Shown one piece after another: positions 62,652 through 64,000 of a stretch of 64,000 nucleotides of DNA; within the stretch, counting starts at the first letter, position 1; every line of letters starts with the position of its first letter. Origin of the DNA: Chaenocephalus aceratus (taxonomy: Eukaryota; Chordata; Actinopteri; Perciformes; Channichthyidae); contig CM043800.1 in NCBI GenBank assembly GCA_023974075.1, positions 26,679,452 through 26,743,451 of the forward strand. Reading direction: 5' to 3'. The position numbers and the translations under genes were made by a program. The notes beneath the pieces were generated by a model, which saw only the letters and a program-made list of their open reading frames with translations, did no database searches and had not been told where the DNA came from.

Positions 62652-64000
62652 CCTAATGAATTATTAAAAAGGCAGAAAAAGTGCCACAGGACAAGTAGTT
62701 AACAATTACTGATACAGCAGAAGATCAATACACATATAAAAAATATAATACAAGTTTGTAGATGTGATATTGATTGAATGCATATGGAATGACAGCGTTC
62801 CTTAGCCGATAAATTGGAGTAGTTCCAGGGTTAAACATGACAGAGGCTGTTGTGTATTTTATTGAGCTTGGGCTGGAGAGAGAGTGAGAGAGAGAGTGAA
62901 TTTGTTATTTATGTCTCGGGCTGAAAAGTCTATATTTATTTACATGCACAATAAGGACCTACATGGACTACACTGGGTACTCTCAACGTGCAGCAGCTCA
63001 GGTGTGATGTACTGTAGTTATTTCTTTACAGTAAGAGTTAAATCACTATATTTTTTTAAATATATGTAAATAATGTACCTTTTTTTTTTTAAATGCACAA
63101 TAAATATCCAACACCGCAAAAAGGGGTAGGAAAACCGGCAGGTAACTAAGCACACATTGATTAAAGAAAAGCTGTTATTTGGTTACAATAATGTGTTTGC
63201 TTTAGTACATCACATGAATTATGGATGTACTGTAGCAAACCATCAGATTCTTTTTTAAGATTAGATTTCCACAATCTTTTAGCATTCAATAACTCCCATC
63301 ATTTCTTCCCTCCACATCTTCAGTGTAGGAGTTTCTAACATCTCAATATCAACTGGGCACAGGTAATTGAGCCAGTTATAAATACTGCAAATCCACATTT
63401 GTCCTCAGCCGCGTCACTAAAGTTTTGTCTATATCACTGAAACACATTTTTTGGTTTGCAATTCAACATTGCTTGTCACTTTAGTATGGTTTGGAGAATG
63501 ACCGGGAAGTTAGACACCATCTTCCCGTTCATCCATCATCCAGGTCTTGTAGTTGATGTTTATCAGAGGCACTCAGGACGTGTTTAGTGTGCATGTTGTG
63601 TATGTTCTTCTGTGCATGTTTCCATGTGGAATCTAAGATGCCTGGCAGGCAGACTCCCTATGGGGCAAAGCTATGATGAGCAATTATCCACTAGGGCGGC
63701 TTTGTAGGCTAATTTAGCATATTTATGTGGTCAGCAGCACTGTTTACTATTCCCCTTCACTGCTTACTGCTGCACTTTCAATTCAGAACAGATCCCAGCT
63801 CCCTCTCTCTCTTTCATTTTCCCTCCGTCTCTTCCCTCTCTGCCATCCCTCTGCCTCTATCTCTCCCCGCCTGATGGGGTTTGTGATGTGTATCGCTCCC
63901 CCCCCCTCCCGTGCGGTTTCTCTATTTTTATCCTCACTGTGTGTGGGATGGGAAGGGAGTAGAGGGACAGGTGTAGACAAGAGTGTGTGTGTGTGTGTGT

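Larger units (their letters stand above)
58075..64000 (+). other. celf3: celf3 intron running off the window
   Basis: No further CELF exon was found; the next expected segment (MNRPIQVKPADS-like) is absent, so the intron is at least 5.9 kb. It holds GT repeats at 58239-58361 and 63984-64000, a CA/GCAC repeat at 62580-62651, and pyrimidine-rich stretches near 60000-60650. A poly-C/CT region lies near 63896-63910. Confidence 0.7.

Overview
The window is vertebrate nuclear DNA, almost certainly from a teleost fish and probably a spiny-rayed (acanthomorph) one. It has GT-AG introns, very dense (GT)n/(CA)n microsatellites, L2-type and I/Jockey-like LINE fossils, hAT-like and other cut-and-paste elements, and dispersed repeats familiar from fish genomes. 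There are no bacterial-style operons, CRISPR arrays or prophages. All assignments come from reading the sequence and remembered family knowledge; no search was run.

Three genes lie on the + strand. (1) 575-2092: the last five coding exons of a threonyl-tRNA synthetase, most likely mitochondrial tars2. (2) 14019-49939: a complete 17-exon adamtsl4 gene (ADAMTS-like 4, a secreted microfibril-associated protein). My splice model keeps one open frame of 3,675 nt (1,224 residues) with consistent phases at every junction. It encodes a signal peptide, one N-terminal thrombospondin type 1 repeat (TSR), a low-complexity linker, the cysteine-rich and spacer modules, six more TSRs and a C-terminal PLAC domain. 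(3) About 54.45 kb to the window's right edge: the promoter, 5' UTR and first two coding exons of a CELF-family RNA-binding protein, best matching celf3. In human, TARS2, ADAMTSL4 and CELF3 all map to 1q21, which supports the orthology calls. Human ECM1, between TARS2 and ADAMTSL4, was not recognised here.

The tars2-adamtsl4 intergenic region (2.2-13.7 kb) and the large adamtsl4 introns hold most of the mobile DNA. Intron 2 carries a 926-bp hAT-like element with perfect 8-bp target duplications and an antisense LINE fragment ending in a 6-bp tandem repeat. Intron 4 (13.3 kb) carries a 2.7-kb foldback element with arms of about 410 bp and perfect 8-bp target duplications, with a second inverted-repeat element of about 1 kb inside it, plus two L2-like LINE remnants. 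Degraded MITE copies and simple repeats are scattered throughout.

I found no convincing new multi-gene system. The most unusual signal is how simple repeats have been built into the adamtsl4 transcript. A (TG)21T3 tract abuts the acceptor of exon 3, resembling the arrangement at CFTR exon 9. A (GGA)n repeat codes for a long glycine tract inside exon 3. A (TTC)31 tract leads into the exon 4 acceptor. The exon 11 acceptor appears to be the last unit of a pyrimidine-rich tandem repeat.
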